Source: DATGYC01 sp035298385
GTDB taxonomy: Bacteria > Bacillota > Sulfobacillia > Symbiobacteriales > Symbiobacteriaceae
DNA length: 8,327 nt
Assembly: GCA_035298385.1 (NCBI GenBank)
Contig: DATGYC010000013.1
Span: forward strand, 1-8,327
Direction: 5' to 3'
In this document: piece after piece, positions 5,097 through 8,327 of the stretch
How positions within the stretch are numbered: the stretch's first letter is position 1
Layout of the letters: every line of letters starts with the position of its first letter
Translations under genes and position numbers: made by a program
Notes under the pieces: model-generated
What the model was told of the DNA's origin: nothing
Databases searched by the model: none
The model's input: the letters and a program-made list of their open reading frames with translations, nothing else

Positions 5097-6902
5097 TTAT
5101 TCACCGGCTTCCGGGTCGGCCTGCCAGAGCGCCTGCATCTCAGGCGACCGGGCCAGAAGCTCATCCAGGATGCCCTGGTCCGCGACCCGGCCCTCCTGCA
5201 GCAGGATGATCTGATCGGCCCGCCGCAGAACCGCCCGCCGGTGCGAGACGGCCAAGACCGTACTCCCCGGGCGCCCAACGGGCGAACTCCGAGGACTGTG
5301 CGACTTTAGCCCCGCAGGAGATCGCCCCTCGGAGAAGACCCGCGACCAGAGCTGCTGTTCGGTCTCAACGTCCAGCGCGGAGGAGAGGTCATCACAGACC
5401 AGCAGGTCGGGCGTCCGGACGAACATCCGGGCGGCGGCCACCCGTTGGACCTGACCGCCGGAGAGGCGGAAGCCACGGGTGCCGACGACCGTGGCCAGCC
5501 CGCCCGGCATCGCCGCCAGGTCCGGCTCGAGGACGGCGCGGTGAATGGCGGCGTCCATATCGCCCTCAATCCCGAGCAGGATGTTCTCCGCCACCGTGCC
5601 GGTGAAGAGGATCGGCACCTGCGGGGTGTAGGCCACCCGGGGCGGGACCAGGAAGTTACCGGGGTCCGCCACGGGCGCCCCGTTCCAGCGGATCTCACCC
5701 TCGGCCGGGAGCAGCCCGAGGAGCGCCCGCAGGAGCGTCGTCTTGCCCGAGCCGATCCGGCCGGTCACGACGGTGAAGGAGCCGCGCGGGATCGTCAGGT
5801 CGACCCCCTCGACCCCCCGGCCCGAGTCCGGGTACCGGTAGCGCAATCCCTTAGCCGTCAGGGCCATAAGCGGGGCGCCCTCCGCCGGCGTGGGCAGCGG
5901 CGGCAACGCCCCGGTCAGCGGCAGCTCGTTGTGGGCGACCAGGGCGCCCGGCGCTGCCCCTTCCATATAAGCGCTCATCCGCCGGATCGCAAAGCCGGAG
6001 AGGGTGTACTGGGCCAAGAAGCGCCCGATGAACTTGGTGAAGAAGGTGGAGACGTCCAGGTAGGAGACGAAGAGCGCGAAATCGCCGACCGTGAACGTAC
6101 CCGTCTTCATCGAATCAGCCGCCAGGAGCAGGATCATCCCGGTGCCCAGGCTAGCGATGTTCCCCATCACCTGCTCCAGCAGGATCGTCAGCAGCCGATC
6201 CCGGAGCACGTAGCGGCGCCGCTCCTTGTTGAGCCGGTCGAGTTGGGCCAGCACGTGCGGCTCGGCCCCGGCGACCTGAATCGCTTGGACGCCGCCGAAG
6301 ATCTCGCTGATCAAGCCCGTGACCTTATCGGTGGCGTCCCGGCTCGCCTGGCGTGCCTTCTCCAGGCGATCGTAGAACGAACGGACTAGACCGACCACGA
6401 CGAGCAGGGGCAGGAAGACGAAGAGGGTGATCTTCAGGTTGATCGAGGCCAGGGTCCAGAGCGAGACGCAGGAGAAAGCCGCCATGCCGACCATGTCGAC
6501 CGTCCAGGACATCGTATCCTCAACGTGGCGGGCGTCCTCGCGGAAACGGGTGATCGCCTCGCCAGGCGACTCGGGCGCCGAGGCGGCTCCAGGGCGCGAC
6601 AGGACATGGGCGAGCAGGTTCCGGCGCAGGAGCGAGACGATGTAGAACCGATGGTGCAGGTCGGTAAAGGCGCCCGAGAAGATGGCAAGGACCTTGAAGA
6701 GGCCGCTCAGGGCCAGAAGCACGAGGATGGTGGTCAGGCCGAAGGTCGCCTGGGCGCCCCCGGTCAGGTGGTCGAAGAAGGCCTTGACGATCAGGCCCGG
6801 GGCGAGCGGCGAGAGGTGGATCAACGTCCAGGCGATCACGTTCGCCGTGTAGCGCCAGGGGCGGAAACGAATTAGCCGCCAGAATGCATTGTTGGTCTTC
6901 AT
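5097..6902 (-). CDS. ABC exporter half-transporter with degenerate Walker B (heterodimer subunit)
   Basis: This 601-residue membrane/ATPase fusion has an N-terminal six-helix exporter domain (about 1-315; clear helices near 21-41, 56-76, 137-175 and 246-262) and a C-terminal ATPase domain (about 345-601). Visible motifs are Walker A GRIGSGKT (381-388), Q-loop Gln428 (YTPQVP), signature LSGGQ (480-484), Walker B LLVCD (500-504), D-loop SSALD (507-511) and H-loop His554 (AVSHRR). The residue after the Walker B Asp is Asp505 rather than the catalytic Glu. Residues 524-546, between D-loop and H-loop, are an unusual Ser/Pro/Arg/Gly-rich insert. The ATG at 6902 overlaps the upstream subunit's TGA (ATGA) and has GGAGGTG 5 nt before it, so translation is coupled. 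It should pair with the upstream subunit in one exporter. The substrate (drug, lipid or peptide) cannot be told from the sequence. It is unrelated to the importer on the other strand, whose ATPase would lack a membrane domain. Confidence 0.93.
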   Translation of the reverse strand: MKTNNAFWRLIRFRPWRYTANVIAWTLIHLSPLAPGLIVKAFFDHLTGGAQATFGLTTILVLLALSGLFKVLAIFSGAFTDLHHRFYIVSLLRRNLLAHVLSRPGAASAPESPGEAITRFREDARHVEDTMSWTVDMVGMAAFSCVSLWTLASINLKITLFVFLPLLVVVGLVRSFYDRLEKARQASRDATDKVTGLISEIFGGVQAIQVAGAEPHVLAQLDRLNKERRRYVLRDRLLTILLEQVMGNIASLGTGMILLLAADSMKTGTFTVGDFALFVSYLDVSTFFTKFIGRFLAQYTLSGFAIRRMSAYMEGAAPGALVAHNELPLTGALPPLPTPAEGAPLMALTAKGLRYRYPDSGRGVEGVDLTIPRGSFTVVTGRIGSGKTTLLRALLGLLPAEGEIRWNGAPVADPGNFLVPPRVAYTPQVPILFTGTVAENILLGIEGDMDAAIHRAVLEPDLAAMPGGLATVVGTRGFRLSGGQVQRVAAARMFVRTPDLLVCDDLSSALDVETEQQLWSRVFSEGRSPAGLKSHSPRSSPVGRPGSTVLAVSHRRAVLRRADQIILLQEGRVADQGILDELLARSPEMQALWQADPEAGE

Positions 6903-8327
6903 GCGAGCACCTCCGCGAGACCGGTCCGGAGGAGGCTGGCAAAGCGGGAGTCGGGATCAGCGGCCAGCGCCTCCCGGTCCCCCTCCTCCAGCTTGCGGCC
7001 GCGCTCTAGGATCAGGATCCGGTCGGCCCGCTGGACGGTCGCCAGCCGGTGGGCGATGATGATCGCCGTCCGCCCGGCCAGCAGCTTGGTCAAGGCCTGT
7101 TCCAGGCGCGCCTCCGTCGCCGGGTCAAGCCGGGAGGAGGCCTCGTCTAGGATCACCAGGCCGGGGTCGGCCAGGAAGAGGCGCCCGAGGGCGAGGAGTT
7201 GCCCCTCGCCCGCTGAGAGGCCGCCGCCGGAGGCGAGTTCTGTCTCCAGGCCGTTTGGCAGGGCGGCGAGCCAATCGTTCAGGCCCAACTCCGCCAGGAC
7301 GGCGAGGATCCGCTCGTCGGGAATCGACGGATCGAAGAAGGTCAGGTTCTGGCGGACCGTGGCGGCGAAGAGCTGGACCTCCTGCGTCACCAGGCCGACC
7401 CGGCTGCGCAGGTGGCGCAGGGGGACGGAGTCCAGGGGCGCCCCCGCCAGCCGAACCTCGCCCTCCGTCACATCAAAGAAGCGAAGCAGGAGGCGGGCGA
7501 GGGTCGACTTGCCCGAGCCGGTCCGGCCGAGCAGGCCAAGGGTCTGGCCCGGCTTAAGCGCAAAGGAGAGGTCGGCAATCGCCAGATCATCCCCTTCGTA
7601 GGCGAAGGAGACCTTGTCGAAGACCACCGCCAAAGCCCCGGTGGGGAGGGCGCCCTTGCCATCGTCTGCAAGGCGAGACTTGATGTTCAGGATTCCGTGC
7701 AGCCGTCCGATTGAGGCGGCCGCCCGCTGGAGCTCCTGCAGCTGGGTACGCATCTGCTCCAGTGGCTCGCGGAGCCGCTCGGTGTAGGACCAGACCAGGT
7801 AGATGGCGCCGACGGTGAGGGCGCCCTTCTGCCAGAGCCAGGCGCCCACGATGAAGAGGAGCAGGGTGGCGATGAAGAAGAGCGCCTCGGTGGCAGGCCA
7901 CATGGAGAAGCCCCAGAGGCCGCTGCGTACCTGGATCGGGTACCACTCCTGCATCCGCTGGTAGAAGCGGCGCATGACGTAGGGCGCCGCCCCGTTGGCC
8001 CGAACGTCCTCCGTCCCCTGGAGCTGTTCGCCCACGAAGCCGAAGAACTTCGCCGCCTGCTCCCGGGCCTGGGCGATCAGCGGCACCGGGATCTTGCGGA
8101 GCCAGTTGAGGAAGCCGAGGGCGCCCAGGACGAAGAGGGTGAGCACCAGCCCGATCCGCCAGTCCTCCCGGTAGAGCAGGATGATGATGCCGAGCATCAG
8201 GATTCCGTTTGAGGCGAGATCGACGGCAAAGCGAGCGAAGAAGTTGGAGAGCGTCTCGATGTCGCCATCGATCCGTTCGACCATCTCACCGGGGGTCTTG
8301 GTCTTGTGGTAGCCCAGGTCCAGGTTG
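6899..8327 (-). CDS. ABC exporter half-transporter, partner subunit, 5'-truncated at window edge
   Basis: The frame runs off the right edge with family sequence still readable (LDLGYHKTKTPGE precedes the first in-frame Met at 8284). The start is therefore outside, and roughly the first 100 residues of the membrane domain are missing; 475 residues are visible. Numbering from that internal Met: membrane helices near 22-37, 44-60, 133-150 and 157-168. The ATPase domain begins at about 218, with Walker A GRTGSGKS (253-260), Q-loop Gln301 (VTQEVQLF), signature LSAGE (356-360), Walker B VILDE with catalytic Glu381, and H-loop His412 (AHRL). The signature deviates from LSGGQ at Gly to Ala and Gln to Glu, while Walker B is intact. 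This is the mirror image of the neighbouring subunit and indicates one heterodimer. The end overlaps the next gene by 4 nt (ATGA). The promoter is outside the window and the substrate is unknown. Confidence 0.93.
   Translation of the reverse strand, partial: NLDLGYHKTKTPGEMVERIDGDIETLSNFFARFAVDLASNGILMLGIIILLYREDWRIGLVLTLFVLGALGFLNWLRKIPVPLIAQAREQAAKFFGFVGEQLQGTEDVRANGAAPYVMRRFYQRMQEWYPIQVRSGLWGFSMWPATEALFFIATLLLFIVGAWLWQKGALTVGAIYLVWSYTERLREPLEQMRTQLQELQRAAASIGRLHGILNIKSRLADDGKGALPTGALAVVFDKVSFAYEGDDLAIADLSFALKPGQTLGLLGRTGSGKSTLARLLLRFFDVTEGEVRLAGAPLDSVPLRHLRSRVGLVTQEVQLFAATVRQNLTFFDPSIPDERILAVLAELGLNDWLAALPNGLETELASGGGLSAGEGQLLALGRLFLADPGLVILDEASSRLDPATEARLEQALTKLLAGRTAIIIAHRLATVQRADRILILERGRKLEEGDREALAADPDSRFASLLRTGLAEVLA
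6908..6914 (-). promoter_or_regulatory. Ribosome binding site of the downstream exporter subunit
   Basis: GGAGGTG on the minus strand lies 5 nt before the ATG at 6902, inside the last codons of the upstream subunit. Together with the ATGA overlap this supports coupled, near-equal synthesis of the two subunits. Confidence 0.75.

Noticed and set aside
5265..5333. Frameshift or pseudogene in the exporter subunit
   Set aside because: The frame is intact on both sides and the H-loop follows normally, so this is an in-frame insert and not a break.
5445..6389. Long plus-strand frame opposite the exporter gene
   Set aside because: Its product is Gly/Arg/Asp/Gln-rich with no domain, while the minus strand encodes a complete ABC transporter with all motifs. 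It is a GC-rich shadow frame.

Overview
The window comes from a GC-rich bacterium. It has strong Shine-Dalgarno sites, a canonical lipoprotein signal on a solute-binding protein, and very GC-rich hairpins with little or no U-tract after its transcription units. The style fits a high-GC Bacillota lineage (Symbiobacterium-like) or a Chloroflexota-type organism. That placement is inference from general appearance; there is no rRNA or other marker to settle it.

Left part, plus strand (1-4583). The window opens inside an unrecognised small multi-pass membrane protein. About 100 nt later begins a three-gene importer operon: a family 5 lipoprotein solute-binding protein, then two inner-membrane permeases that overlap by 8 nt. 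All three resemble the glutathione importer subunits GsiB, GsiC and GsiD more than a generic DppABC set. A perfect 10-bp GC hairpin separates the binding protein from the permeases, and a perfect 11-bp hairpin closes the operon. No ATPase gene (GsiA, or the OppD/OppF type) is present, so the importer must borrow one from elsewhere. A separate DinB/YfiT-like gene follows, with a three-His metal site, and ends in a 19-bp perfect hairpin built to the same plan as the operon terminator.

Middle (4584-5096). This is a convergent intergenic region of about 510 nt with no convincing gene. It holds several GC palindromes and hairpins and one AT-richer block bounded by long imperfect inverted repeats (about 4768-4804 and 4909-4946), possibly a MITE-like remnant or a folded RNA.

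Right part, minus strand (5097-8327). Two ABC half-transporters (membrane domain plus ATPase domain) overlap by an ATGA junction. The upstream one runs off the right edge. Their nucleotide-binding motifs are complementary. The upstream subunit has a normal Walker B Glu but a degenerate signature (LSAGE). The downstream subunit has a normal signature (LSGGQ) but Asp in place of the Walker B Glu. This is the pattern of a heterodimeric exporter with one canonical and one degenerate ATP site. The downstream subunit also carries an odd in-frame, Ser/Pro/Arg/Gly-rich insert of about 23 residues just before its H-loop.

No CRISPR array, rRNA, tRNA or intact insertion sequence was seen. The least explained items are the inverted-repeat block in the intergenic region, the in-frame insert, and the matching terminator hairpins.
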